Shown: piece by piece, positions 1-10,882 of the stretch
How the letters are laid out: every line of letters starts with the position of its first letter
How positions within the stretch are numbered: position 1 is the first letter of the stretch
Assembly: GCA_017979445.1 (NCBI GenBank)
Contig: CM030717.1
Coordinates: forward strand, 22,555,288 to 22,619,287
Length of the DNA: 64,000 nt
Source: Akebia trifoliata
Lineage: Eukaryota; Streptophyta; Magnoliopsida; Ranunculales; Lardizabalaceae
Direction of reading: 5' to 3'
Translations under genes and position numbers: made by a program
The notes under the pieces: model-generated
Databases searched by the model: none
The model's input: only the letters and a program-made list of their open reading frames with translations
What the model was told of the DNA's origin: nothing

Positions 1-280
1 TTTTTGTTTTGACTCGCATTTGAGCATGCTTATAGGTTAAAGTATGTTTTTCGATCATTTTGAATCTAATGACGATGTCAGATTTCATTAAAAATGACTA
101 GAACAAAATCCTACAATTTTATCGTAAGTCCCATTTTCAGGATTTTTTTCAAAATTTTATTATTTATTTTTCCTCAGATACGAATCAAAAACTCAGGATT
201 TTACATTCTCCCCTCTTAATAAAAATTTCGTCCTCAAAATTAAAATCATACCTCATCAAGGTTTGTTTAATTTATTATTT
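1..280 (-). mobile_element. 3' end of antisense Ty3/gypsy element E0 (pol tail, PPT, start of 3' LTR)
   Basis: Read on the minus strand, 280-218 encodes the tail of a gypsy pol with the usual ending of the type EDEIFIKRGENV. It is followed by a purine-rich tract (AAGAGGGGAGAA, 217-206) that serves as polypurine tract, and then an LTR starting TGTAAAATCCTGAG at 205 and running off the window start. This order (pol end, PPT, TG) is the standard 3' end of a gypsy element. The antisense gag at 4986-6300 and the LTR at 6943 onward have the same orientation and are probably the other end of the same element, now split by T1. Family placement rests on motif recognition only. Confidence 0.65.
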
Positions 281-285
281 GTATA

Positions 286-1127
286 TGTAGACACCCCATT
301 TTTACACTCGCCTGATTAATCAACTCGTGAACCCGATCGCAACGGTTCCCAATGATGGATATTTATTCCAATACTTTATTTTATTACCAGATATGTTTCA
401 GAAATCCGGATAAGGTATCTCAAACTGAAAAATTTTAGAAACCATGCTACGCTAGGAAATACGACCCTAGAAACATAGAAATCATCATCTTGAAGATCAA
501 AAAGAAGCTTCACGATAAAAATCACTAAAAATGATCAAATTACTAAAATACCCCTAACATCAAAACAACCCTAGAGCCTACGTTATGATTAGGAAAACTC
601 ATTCAAACACATAAAATAATAAATCGAAACCAAATAAATCATTTCGCCAATTTTCACAGAATTCGACAAAATTATGAAAATGCCCCTAATAAAACTGATT
701 CCAAAACTGATTGAATTCATTGTGAAAAACTGATTCCAAAACATCTTGGAACATTGAAAAACGACTTAAAATGTAAAAAATCCTCTCCGAGACAAAACGG
801 TAATTTTACAATTTTAATAATTACAAATTTTAAAATTAATAAATAAAACATTAAATAATGTAAAGTGAAACATTAATAAAATTAATTTAAAATTTTGAAC
901 CAAAAAATCGATCTATCAGGCTTTCAGGCAAAAGTGTTGATGGTTGTCAAGATATAATAAAAAGGGGTTCTCAAAAAATTAAAGTCAATCAAGTAAGACT
1001 AAAGTAAATCTTAAAGTCAATCAAGTAAGGCTAAAGTCAAGATATTAAAAGTCAACCAAGAAAGACTAAAGTCAATGTATTAAAGTCAATCTCATAAGAC
1101 TAAAGTCAAAACCCTAAATCAAAACCC
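286..1127 (+). repeat. T1 5' LTR, family A, truncated
   Basis: It aligns by eye with the start of the T1 3' LTR at 2856 (same opening, same ACCCGATCGCAACGG block, same repeats of the type AAAGTCAATCAAGTAAGACT). It stops within the AAACCCTAA-rich U3 part and joins directly to gag codons at 1132. The TATA box and the LTR end are lost. A short stretch present near 3570-3600 of the 3' LTR is missing near 945. Confidence 0.8.
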
Positions 1128-1131
1128 TCAG

Positions 1132-1606
1132 GGTCTAAGTGAAGAACAGGTGGCCCAACTTTTTCAGAGAACCCTTACAGGTTTTGCCTTACGCTGGTTA
1201 ATGTCACTGGACTCGTCTCGGGTAAGAACATGGCATAAATTAATGAAAGAGTTCGTTGGTCGATATTCCTTTAACACGGACATTGAACTCACAAGAAGAG
1301 ATCTAGAAACAACTAAGCAGAAGCTCGGGGAAACCTTTACAGATTTCATTGCTCGATGGAGAGCCAAGGCTACTCAGTTATGAGACCGACCTCAAGAAAA
1401 AGAGCAAGTTAAGATTATCCTCAGGAATCTTATTCCCAATTACGCCAAGTACTTGATGCCTCAATACTTGCCTACCTTTCAATCCCTTCTTGAAACTGGA
1501 AACCATGTCGAGGACGCCTACTCTTCAGGACTCTTTGGCAACTCGTTTGAGTCAAAAACTAAACACTTCAAACCCAGTACAAATTCCTTACAAGTGGCCC
1601 ACACCT
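1132..1606 (+). pseudogene. gag: T1 gag fragment
   Basis: This encodes the middle of a Tat-type gag capsid. Visible blocks are GLSEEQVAQLFQRTL, ALRWLMS, RRDLETTKQKLGETFTDF and RPQEKEQVKIILRN, matching gag of T3 and T5 position for position. An in-frame TGA at 1381-1383 stands where T3 and T5 have the TGG of MWDRP, so a TGG to TGA change is likely. The N-terminus is removed by the deletion at 1127 and the zinc-knuckle part by the junction near 1606. It cannot make a working capsid. Confidence 0.8.
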
Positions 1607-1612
1607 CTTTGA

Positions 1613-2725
1613 ATTTCGATTAGAATTTAATTTGAATTTTGATATTAAATTTGGTTGTTGGTTTATTTGATTTCGATTTTTTGATTGATTGATCGTTCGA
1701 TTTTACATTTTAATTGGTTGGGTGATTCGATTTTAATTTGAGTTTTAATTGTTTAACTTGAATTTAATTTTTAATTTAAATTTTGAATGGGTTGATTAAT
1801 TTGCGTTTTAATTTGAAATTTAAATTGATTTCAATTTTTAATTGGTCGGTTGATTGGATTTCGATTTAAATGTGATCGAACGGATTTTAATTTGTTAATT
1901 ACATTTTTGGTTGGTCGATTTGGTTGATTGATTTAAAATTTTAATTCAATTTTGCATTTTAATTGGTTGAGTGATTTTTAACTTGATTTTCAATTTGATT
2001 TTGATTTTGATTTTGTATTTTAATCGGTTTCTTGAAAATATAATTTTTATTTTTTATTGAAATTTAATTTGATTTTACGATTTTAAATTAATTTTAAATT
2101 TTGGATTTTAGTTTAATTTTCAATTTGAATTTTATTTTGGTTTAATTTTTTTATTTGAGTTTTATTTTCCTAGGGATCAAGGTCTCTATATTAGGATTAG
2201 ATGTTAAGGGGCGTTTTGGTCATTTTTACGATTTTTGACGATTTTTTTTAAATTTCTCTGTTTTCATAGATTTGGGTCCCGTTAGACTCGAAATCACGTT
2301 CTGAGTGTAATGGAGGTACTTTCGAGACTTTTCGGACATCCGAAATTTATGAGGGGTATTTTCGTCATTTTTGTGATTTTTACAGATTTTTAGGAATTTC
2401 AGCGTGAGATTTCTTTCAGTCCCTGTTTGTTTATTTCTAAATCTCAAATCCATATTTTCCTAGCATAGCGAGGTCTCTAAATTATCGAACTGTGTAGCGA
2501 ACCTATGCGTACGTACTTGCTAAGTTGGGTATAAGATGTAGCGAACCTATGCGTACGGACCTAGGTCAAGTCGTGACGAGTAGGGAGGATGAAAAGAAAC
2601 TAGAAATAGAAGGAATTAAGCAGTACTCACAAGCCTTCAAGTTCTTTTATATTCATCATTAGGAATCCACCAAAATCGGGTGACGAATTGTCGAATTAGG
2701 CAGATGCAATAATGGGGTGTCTACA
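1613..2725 (-). repeat. family B LTR fragment, antisense, nested in T1
   Basis: On the minus strand it starts TGTAGACACCCCATT at 2725. It carries the family B opening (AATTCGTCACCC, GATTCCTAATGATGA, then a block with two copies of GTACGCATAGGTTCGCTAC) and runs into the long AT-rich stretch built on AATTAAAATCAATCAACC-like words. Only about the first 1.1 kb of the LTR is present; the far end near 1613 has no TG/CA border. It separates T1 gag from the T1 3' UTR tail. Confidence 0.75.
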
Positions 2726-2855
2726 ACATCCCGTCAAATTGCTAAATCAGGCTGCAAAATGAACTGTCACTAGCTTTGGCATTCGAATATCGCACTATCT
2801 ACCAAAATAGATTTGCTATCGAGTTTGCTTCAATTCTCTGCCAAAGAGGGGCATC
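2726..2855 (+). other. T1 3' UTR tail and polypurine tract
   Basis: The words GCTAAATCAGGCTGCAAAATG and CGCACTATCT recur just before the right edge of the window in T5 and before T4 and T3 LTR ends. The tract CCAAAGAGGGGCATC at 2841-2855 abuts the LTR start and is the plus-strand priming site expected of a polypurine tract. The distance from CGCACTATCT (2791-2800) to the LTR start (2856) predicts where the T5 3' LTR begins outside the window. Confidence 0.75.
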
Positions 2856-4532
2856 TGTAAACGTCCCATTTTTACACTCGCCTGATTAATCAACTCGTCA
2901 ACCCGATCGCAACGGTTCCCAATGATGGATGTTTATTCCAATGCTTTATTTTGTTACCAGATATGTTTCAGAAATCTGGATGAGGTATCTCGAACTGATA
3001 AAACTTTAGAAACCACGCTACGCTAAGAAAATACGACCCCAGAAACATAGAAATCATCATCTTGCAGACCAAAAAGAAGCTTCACAATAAAAATCACTAA
3101 AAATGATCAAATTACCAAAATACCCCTAACATCAAAACAACCCTAGAGCCTACGTTACGATTAGGAAAACTTATTTAAACACATAAAATAACAAATCGAG
3201 ATCAAATAAATCATTTCACCAATTTTCATAGAATTTGACAAAATTATGAAAATGCCCCTCATAAAGTTTACGACCATTTCATATAAAAAAACTTCATAAA
3301 TGACAAAAACCAACATTCCCATTGAATGCTTTGTGAAAAACTAATTCCAAAACATCCTCGAACATTGAAAAATGACTTAAAACGTAAAAAATCCTCTCCG
3401 AGGGCAAAACGATAATTTTACAATTTTAATAATTAAAAATTTAAAAATTAATAAATAAAATATTAAATAATGTAAAGTGAAACATTAATAAAATTTATTT
3501 AAAATTTTGAACAAAAAAATAGATCAATCAGACTTTCAGGCAAAATTGTTGATGGTTGCTAGGATATTTATTCAGGGACCCCTTCATCTGGGGGCCCAAA
3601 GAATTAAAGATATAATAAAAAGGGGTTCTCCAAAAATTAAAGTCAATCAAGTAAGACTAAAGTCAATCTTAAAGTCAATCAAGTAAGGCTAAAGTCAAGA
3701 TATTAAAATTCAACTAAGAAAGACTAAAATCAAAGTATTAAAGTCAATCTCATAAGACTAAAGTCAAAATTCTAATCTAAACTAATCAAGTCAATCTTAT
3801 AAGACTAAAGTCAAAACCCTAAATTAAACCCTAAAGACTAAGTCCATCTCATAAGACTAAAGTCAAAATCCTAATTAAAATCCTAAAAGAAACCCTAATC
3901 AAACCCTAATTCTTCTAAAAAACTTTATAAATAAGAACCTCCACACTCTATTTTCGTATCAAATCAAAAACCCTAAGAGAAGTAGGTCAAAAAGCTTTCC
4001 TAACCTCCCACAAATCCTAATTTTGAAGCCCCAACTCCTTCCCTAACACCCATTCTTTGATTTTAGTCTAAAAAATACCTAGAAGTCCTTTAAAAATAAC
4101 CCAAAATCGATAACAAAATTCGAAGAATCCAGATCTAAGGAAGAGATACCTTGCCTCGGAGATCCGAAATCAGATCTGGAGATAGAATGAAGTAAGGATT
4201 ACGGTACAAGGAGCAGTTTTATCAAATCTGAGGGAATAGAACAATTGCGTTCGAAGGTAAAATCTCTTTTATTTTTTTCTATCTAGGTTTTTTGTTAACA
4301 AAGCAGTCTTATGGGGGATAAGTAGAGACCGGCATTGGTTGGGCGGGGTTGGTGCCTAATACCTTCCAACCCTGTAATGTGATCCCCGGATTCAGTTTTT
4401 CTTTAGTAGATTAGTTTCTTTATCCGTTTAGAGTCAGTATTATGTTCCTAAATCGCAATAACTAGGTGGCGACTTCCAAACCTCAAGGGTCAAAAGCGGA
4501 TCTGTGTACCCCACGGATCGAGAGCGCTTTCA
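2856..4532 (+). repeat. T1 3' LTR, family A
   Basis: The LTR is 1677 bp and starts TGTAAACGTCCC (consensus TGTAGACACCCC). It ends GAGAGCGCTTTCA directly before the GTATA duplication. The TATA box TATAAATAAG lies at 3926-3935, preceded by several AAACCCTAA words. The last 100 bp carry the family A block AGGTGGCGACTTCC and CCTCAAGGGTCAAAAG. It is homologous to 23035-24815, 37510-39243 and 48640-50201. Confidence 0.85.
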
Positions 4533-4537
4533 GTATA

Positions 4538-4985
4538 ACTCTAAGATAACAATCAATTCACATTATATCATTTTCCTACCAATATCTATCAATAACAATC
4601 ATTTAACTTCTTCTTTATTCTTTATCTTCTTTACTTCTCTCACCAATTACATCGTCTATTATGTTTTACTCATAATTGACATGAATATTACTCCTCAATG
4701 CATAGACTTACTGTAAACACATCACTACTATTTGCACACCATTCAATACTTCTTAATAAAATAATACACAACATCTATACTTAATATATCCCTACTATAA
4801 TACAATTATCTACTAATATTAAATTCACAAACTGTATTAAAATCTCCATTCCTTATACACCAATATCTTTATACTCAATTCAATATTTCATTTTCTACTT
4901 TACCTTATCGTGCCTATTTCATCAACATTCTTTGCCCATACTACCTCAATAACTTTTTATTAATCATAGTCTTCAAGTAGTGTAG
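4538..4985. other. AT-rich stretch with no feature seen
   Basis: This lies between the right target-site duplication of T1 and the antisense gag of E0. By position it should be E0 internal DNA, but I see no coding block. The 70-codon open frame at 4504-4716 is AT-rich and starts in the T1 LTR. Confidence 0.4.
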
Positions 4986-6300
4986 ATAATTTCATTACTC
5001 GACCCATGTCAATAGTTTCTAGCTCTAGCAAATGTAGATAATCTCAGTTGAATTATATGATCTAGAAGAATCAATATTGAATAGAGCTCCACATTCTAAT
5101 ATTATAATTAGAAACTGTACCTTTCAAAACTTCGTCGGAGACATGTACTTTTTCCTGGGTCACAACCCTTGCTCATGACTATGATAAAGGCCACTCTCTC
5201 CTAATATGTCCCACCTGACCACACACATAACATGTCAATGATCTTATCTTCGTAGGTTTCTGTGGAGTAGGCAATTGGTAAACTAGAGCCTGCATACTCT
5301 AAACCTGTCTTGTTGGTTTCTTTGGCCCTGTTGGCATCATTGGAGTTCCAATGCTCTATAACTTAGTGATGGGAAAACTCTACAACTCGATAGTGGAGGA
5401 GTTATATATTGTGGATACACTGATCCGGGGGAGATTAGCCTCGAATACATAAACCTCTTGTCTGGATCTGATCTGGGAAGAAAAAAATCTAAAGTCGACT
5501 AATTTGCCCCCTAAAGGTCATAACTCCATCTCCCCTATTGTGACAGCCTAGTGAACATCATACCATAATCTGTAATCGATAGATTACCTTGCACTAATCT
5601 CAAAAACTCATAATGCTTGGTTTCTCGAGTAGTCTTGGATATAATTTATCAATAAACATCTTTTTGAAGTCTACCCACTCAAACGACCTATCTCCCAATA
5701 CATTCCTCTCAAGACGTTACTAATGACTAGTATTCTCGTCCAACTAAAATGTAGTCACCGTCACCCAATGATCTCTCGAGCACTACATGGCACTCAAAAT
5801 CTCTCAATTCTTCAAAACCCACTCATTGATTTTAATCGGATCGAAAAAACTCCCAAATCTCAGTGAACGTAATCGTTGGAAATTTTACAACCACATCCCT
5901 GGATTTACCTATCCTTTAGGCTAGAAAATTCTCTCATTCTTGAAAGGCATGACCTGTGGTTGTGGTCCCTGGGGTGGAATCATATTTTCTTCTTGCGAAG
6001 AAGTCCAACGTTTCCTTATTTCTTGGATTTAGTGGGCACCTTGCAATTGTGGTAGGTCTTGTACAATTTCTTACTTTCGATCGCTAGTCTTGTCTGTTCG
6101 GGGTGGCACGAATACGTTACCAACTTTATTGAAATCTGGTGCTCTTATTGTTCCCTGAATTAGTTTGTTTAGCATCTTTCTGAGCCATACATCCTTAATT
6201 GGTTGACATCGACCTGAACATTGCTCTCCTTTATGTCCCGATTTGTCACATTCATAACATACCACAACTCTTTCTTTTGATTGATTTAGTAGTATATGTT
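4986..6300 (-). pseudogene. gag: E0 gag remnant (Ty3/gypsy), heavily decayed
   Basis: Read on the minus strand from 6265, the frame opens with a perfect CCHC zinc knuckle, CYECDKSGHKGEQC. A decayed capsid core follows around 5870-5560, with recognisable words such as INEWVLKN, FEWVDFKKMF and RLVQGNLSITDYG, typical of gypsy/chromovirus gag. A second knuckle-like motif (CYVCGQVGHIRRE) lies near 5240-5200. There are many stops and frameshifts. Having a knuckle upstream of the core as well as downstream is odd: either two gag copies overlap here, or this family carries an N-terminal knuckle. Placement with E0 is inferred from orientation and from the LTR to the right. Confidence 0.65.
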
Positions 6301-6924
6301 GTTGTTCCTAATAAAATTATTCCATCCATTGAGTTGGTATGTATTAATCTCACTCTTCATAAATGGTTATTTTTCCTATGAATTTGCTAATTTCGTAATT
6401 GTTTATCTCTTATTAAATACTAATTGCCTTCCTTCCATTTGGCTTCGAGATTGTGGTGGTTGTACTATTCATATTTACTCTCTAAACTTGACATAAGACT
6501 CAGCCATCTTTCTCATGAGTGACATTAGTTTTGTTATCAGGTCAGTAGTCTAATCCAAAACTTGTATTGTCTCTATTGCGTTTCGCCCTCTGCCTGTTCA
6601 CTCCTCTAGCTTGTATTTATCCGTAATAAGGCACTTATGAAATTAAGGCCAAAATCGCTCTTACGTAACTATGAATTACTACCGTAGCTTCGAACTTAGT
6701 AATGGACTCCATTTCCATTACTAAGAGAACAAACCTAGAATCCTATCGTAGGCTTACAAAACTTTATAGACTTCTACACACGGAAGAACTCGTAATTCCA
6801 ATACGTAACTACTAATGAGGTCAAATATAAAATTCCTAGTGACACTCTATGATTATCTCCAATGTTTGTGGTATCAACCTATTTTCAAAAATATAACAGA
6901 TCAGTATCCCATACGGATCTAATG
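6301..6924 (-). other. E0 5' untranslated leader, no clear feature
   Basis: This lies between the E0 gag and its presumed primer-binding site. The open frames on the plus strand are AT-rich and have no family resemblance. I see no domain here. Confidence 0.35.
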
Positions 6925-6940
6925 CTATACTCCAATATCA
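6925..6940 (-). other. decayed primer-binding site of E0
   Basis: The minus strand reads TGATATTGGAGTATAG. The common gypsy site for initiator tRNA-Met, followed by its usual context, is TGGTATCAGAGCATAG. The four differences are all transitions. It lies two bases from the LTR end at 6943, which is the expected place. Confidence 0.5.
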
Positions 6941-6942
6941 TC

Positions 6943-8040
6943 TGTGGTGCCCCGCCAAACTCTAACACAAAGCCTCATGTTAGATCTCGAGACACTAGGT
7001 GGCACCTCAAAATTTCGGCATGGTCTCCTCTATTTATGTTAACATTTCAAGGCATTCAACCTACACCTAATAAACGACATACAATCCTGCATATATACAT
7101 ACAAAAATATAATACTAGCAGAAACCTATATACATCTAATAACGTACAATAGATCAGAGTGTGGAAGAAGAAATTTATATACGGGATTATACAAAAAAAT
7201 TTTACTCTAACAAAAGTTTTATCGCTCAGAACAATATCTATAATATTCTTAGACAAATCGAAACCACTAGGGGGTATAACCTCAATACTCACTAAGTGAC
7301 AGACTATAGCTATCTATCTGACCCACCAGATGATTCTCACGTATTTTCTACACCTGTTTCTCCAAGCTTCGGATCTGAAACTAAGAAAAATGGAGAAGAA
7401 AAGGGTGAGTACCAATGATTACCCAGTAAGGAAGAAATCAATTTCTACCAATAACCTCTTCTAACATGAACGAATAAGCATACTAAATCATTTTAACATA
7501 TGTAAAGTTTTACATAATAAATTACGATTAACTAGTATATATAGCCAGGGATGAGCAACTAAACATTTTAAAACTCACATTAAATCGATCAACAATACTC
7601 ACTATAACATTTTCTTTTTATACAAATCTAATTGGTCAAATAAAAATATTATATTTTTGTATAAACATGCATTTCATCTTATATATCAAAATAAGGCAAC
7701 ATGTACATAATACACAATAGTGGAGTAGTGGAATTAGAGAGTTGGGATTCATGACTGGATCGCTCCAGTCGGGACGTGATGTTTCATAATAAAGAATTAG
7801 TTCCTGATTTTATGACTAGTCGTTGTTTACCACACTTGCTGGACTATTTATTTAGCTCAGACTGGACGTTTGACTTGACCGTAAGCAATGGGTCTCTTTT
7901 TTATGTGTTAGAATGTTCGACTACTATAGATTATTAGTGATTACTGACTAATCATCTTTGTCTATGCCTATCAAGCGTGCATGTGATTCCCAAATATACA
8001 AACCATTTGTATACGACAACCTTTACATTACAAGTTCACT
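6943..8040 (-). repeat. E0 5' LTR, truncated
   Basis: The left border TGTGGTGCCCCGCC is the reverse complement of a GGGGCACCACA-type LTR end. The block 7740-8030 (TCAGACTGG, GACTAATCA, GCCTATCAAG, GCATGTGA, ACAACCTTTACA) matches 41690-41920 in the solo LTR at 40913-43447, so both belong to one LTR superfamily. I cannot find the other end; resemblance stops near 8040. No open frame here is credible. Confidence 0.55.
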
Positions 8041-8099
8041 GGTAAAGATAGAGATGAATAAACCTGAATTTTAGTTGTGATTACACTCTCATACGCATC

Positions 8100-8270
8100 C
8101 CATCACCACGTGAAAAAAAACCCAAATTCTACACTTATTTAGTGTTAATTTCGACGGCCCAAATCTCAAGTTTATATTCGCCGGCCCAAAACTCATAATT
8201 AAGCCCACCAAAATAAATCGACAGCCCCAGCCCAACGAACCACCGATTTTTTTTTATTATAAATAAATAA
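8100..8270 (+). promoter_or_regulatory. promoter-like patch (G-box, GGCCCA motifs, TATA-like)
   Basis: Within 170 bp there is CACGTG (8107-8112), two GGCCCA words, two further GCCCA words, and then TTATAAATAAATA near 8256. Clusters of GGCCCA/GCCCA (site II, TCP-type) next to a TATA box are common in promoters of plant housekeeping genes. A CT-rich stretch like a plant 5' leader follows. Whether this ever drove the AMP deaminase fragment at 8887 is inference. Confidence 0.35.
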
Positions 8271-8329
8271 AAATGAAAATTGTTACGATTTTCTGAAAAT
8301 GAATGGTTTTAGAGAGAAGTTCAGAGATT

Positions 8330-8540
8330 GGGAATTTCTGTTCGATCTCCCTCTTCTCTTCATAAATCCCTTTCGACTTTGAATTTCTTCTCAATCTTCT
8401 TTTTCGATCTACAGTCACAAACTCTGAATTTTTTCTCAATCTTCCTCTTCGTTCTACACTCACTAGTCCCTTTCAACTCGAAATTTCTTCTCAATCTCCC
8501 TCTTCGATCTATACTTACAATGTTTTGAGCATTCGAGCAG
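8330..8540 (+). repeat. CT-rich imperfect tandem repeat
   Basis: Three to four degenerate copies of about 60 bp share TTTCTTCTCAATCT and CCTCTTCGATCTA. It resembles a leader sequence that expanded. Small open frames on both strands here are by-products of the repeat. Confidence 0.55.
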
Positions 8541-8886
8541 ACTTTCGAGAAGCATTAGAGACCATTCAACACCGATCAAACTAGATATTCGAGAGGCATT
8601 TGAGAACATCGATTGATCAAACTAGAGCTAGCTCAAATCAAAGAACACCTAGCTCTTTTCACTTCATTGATGGAGTTTTGATCTACTTCAAATCCAGAAA
8701 TCTTCTTCCTGCCTCATTTCAGCCTTTTAAAAGGTATATTTTATAATTTTCTCTGTAATTTCAGTTTAATCTTGTTGAAATTCTATTTTAGATGCTTTAA
8801 TCTAGTTTACCGAGCTTGTTTGTGCTAAAATGAACTTTTAATCGTAGAGTTATTAGTAGATTTTTTTGTAAAAACCCTAATTGAAG

Positions 8887-9106
8887 GTTGTCATATTCTG
8901 AGATGGAAAATATCTTAGTCTTAAGGAAGTTTTTGAGAGTTTGGACTTGATAAGGTATACCTTTCAATGGTCTCATTGATCAATTTTCTGGAAAAAAAAA
9001 TCTATTTTTAATGCCTCCCAATGACATTTGCAGATATGACCTCAATGTTGATTTGTTGGATGTGCATGCTGATAAGAATACCAAGTTGAATATGACATGC
9101 CGAGTT
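8887..9106 (+). pseudogene. AMP deaminase (FAC1-like) fragment with one intron
   Basis: AMP deaminase converts AMP to IMP. Two adjacent exon pieces are visible. Exon one (8887-8954) reads VVIF-stop-DGKYLSLKEVF and continues ESLDL. The intron (8955-9033, 79 bp) keeps GT and TTTGCAG. Exon two (9034 onward) reads YDLNVDLLDVHADKNT and then decays. Together they match the conserved catalytic-domain stretch of plant AMPD around ...ESLDLTGYDLNVDLLDVHADK, with the split glycine codon kept in phase. The TGA at 8899 replaces an expected arginine codon, and a frameshift precedes it. Only about 45 of roughly 850 residues are present and no flanking AMPD exons are seen. The retained intron rules out a processed copy; it is a DNA-level gene fragment. 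Confidence 0.8.
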
Positions 9107-9554
9107 TACATGGTGTTTGTTAATTATTTATTCTTTATAAGAAATCTCAACTATCCATTTCAGAAATTTGAGTTCTATCACACTCACAGAGTCCAAAACA
9201 ATTAGATTGGTTTGTTTTAGATGACAATTTTTGTAAAATGTCTTTTGGTGAAACGTATTTTAACTTATGGTGAATGGCTGGTTTTCCATGAAAAGTAGCT
9301 TTATACACCATTGTAGACACTTGTCACTCTGGGTAAGGGATTCCCAATGATGAGCCATGCTCCAAGAGATCACTTTGAGTATCAAGTTCCCTGATATTCT
9401 CCATAGGAAATCTCACCTGATGTACAACCTCTATATGAGAGGCATGATGGTATATTGGAGTCAGAAAATCATTACTCTTCTTTGTCCTTTGTAATTTTCT
9501 ATTTTTATTTAGTTGTGTGCTTTTTCTTGAATTACAATACCAATTTCTTTTTGC

Positions 9555-9560
<6 letters not shown>
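9107..9560. other. no clear gene; possible decayed exon at 9310-9480
   Basis: A stretch near 9340-9460 reads like protein (words such as MSHAPRDHFEYQVP and SPDVQPLYERHDG when two frames are combined), but I do not recognise it and it has a stop and a frame change. The rest is AT-rich and featureless. Confidence 0.3.
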
Positions 9561-9600
<40 letters not shown>

Positions 9601-9618
9601 GTGTGTGTGTGTGTGTGT
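9561..9618. repeat. compound microsatellite (AT)n(GT)n
   Basis: About 18 AT units (9561-9596) are followed directly by about 10 GT units (9598-9618). Likely variable in length between individuals. Confidence 0.95.
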
Positions 9619-9904
9619 TTTTATTTGAGTTGTTTTATTTGAGAAATGAATACTCGAATCAAATGTTAGGACAAAAGATTTTGCTGTTTAGAAATTTACG
9701 TGCCAAGCTGATGAACTAATGGCATGATGTCACATGTATTGAAAGCAATATTTTTTTTTTGTTCTAAAATATCTACTTGAATCTCAAAACCCTTGATCTA
9801 TTTCTTCAAAAAAATTGAAACTCCAATGCCTAAGAATTGACAAGTAGGTAGTTTGATGTCATTTGTAATTACACTCCCACATGGTTTTATCTATGACAAA
9901 TGGT

Positions 9905-10097
9905 GTGGGTGCATCAGCAGGGCGTATAATTTTTTTCCTTGATTTATACATTTCCTAGAGAAATACATAAAACTGAAAAATATTATATAAGACATGATCA
10001 TCCACGCCTTATGAAAAATATTGGTGTTGCATCAACAGGATGTATAATTTTTTTCCTTGATTTATACATTTCCTAGAGAAATACATAAAACTAAAAG
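9905..10097 (+). repeat. 119-bp direct duplication
   Basis: Block 9911-9978 (starting GCATCAGCAGGGCGTATAAT) recurs at 10030-10097 (GCATCAACAGGATGTATAAT) with a few changes. The shared core includes ACATTTCCTAGAGAAATACA. This is a simple tandem duplication of non-coding DNA. Confidence 0.8.
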
Positions 10098-10809
10098 AGA
10101 ATTTTACTGAAAAATAATAAGTGATCGAGAATCACCTATATTGGTTAAGATTCACCTGACTTAGCCGAGCCAATTTAATAGTATTTATATATTAGATGTT
10201 TCAGAGATTGAGGCAAGGTGGCTTCAATGACTTAGTTTCAATCGTAACTGTTTGCATAATATTTCAGCAATCACCTGTTTTCAAAAATTTTCTCCTTAGT
10301 TTACACAGTTTTGAGAACAAGACATTTCATCTGTTGACATAATTCAAAATTTTTTTTTGCCTTCTTTTTCTCTTTGCTTTGTTCTCTCTGATTTTTGTTG
10401 TTAACAAAGAAAATGGCTTTTCTCTCTCTCATTTTTGTATGAAAACAAGGTTATTACCTTCTCTTCATATGTTGTTGGGTTGTAATTTTTTGCAAGATAG
10501 TGGAACATTCCATCCTTCATCACTGATTTTTGGTTCAAATTAGATCTTACAGTCAACAAATAGTAGCCCAAATAAAAAAGAAGCAGAATTCAACAAGTAT
10601 CCTCGCCTCTCTCTCATCTTGTAATTGTTTTTTTTTTTTTTGTTCCTGGATGAGCATAAGGTGGAAAATACTTATGATTAGATTTGAAATGGATTTCTTT
10701 ATTTGTTGGTTGTAAATTTTACTGTTGTTAGAGAGCATAGGATAAAATGGGATGAGCTGATTCTAAAAGACATGGTTTATTCTAATTCTAAGACATTTTT
10801 TAAAATATT
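10098..10809. other. no gene seen
   Basis: AT-rich DNA with T-runs (10320-10440, 10627-10640). The open frames of about 60 codons on both strands are low-complexity. No domain or splice structure can be supported. Confidence 0.4.
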
Positions 10810-10882
10810 GTCCAAGATGACTCAAATAAATCAGATATCTTGTCTGAGACGAGATGTCAAAATGAGTTTTAAAACCATGGAT
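10810..10882. repeat. single end of the palindromic MITE family seen at 19433-20093
   Basis: GACTCAAATAAATCAGATAT, GTCTGAGACGAGATG and GAGTTTTAAAACCATGG match the right end of the element at 19433-20093 (GACTCAAGCAATAAGTCTCG, GACGAGTTTTGAAACCATG). The matching left end is not found upstream, so this is a truncated copy. Confidence 0.45.

Larger units (their letters stand above)
286..4532 (+). mobile_element. Tat/Ogre-lineage element T1, internally deleted
   Basis: The insertion is flanked by a perfect 5-bp target-site duplication, GTATA at 281-285 and 4533-4537. It starts TGTAGACACC and ends CGCTTTCA. Order: truncated 5' LTR (286-1127), gag fragment (1132-1606), an antisense piece of a family B LTR (1613-2725), the end of the 3' UTR with polypurine tract, and a full 3' LTR (2856-4532). 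PBS, leader, gag start, protease and all of pol are missing, so this is a non-coding relic. It sits inside the pol tail of E0, which makes E0 the older element. Confidence 0.85.
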
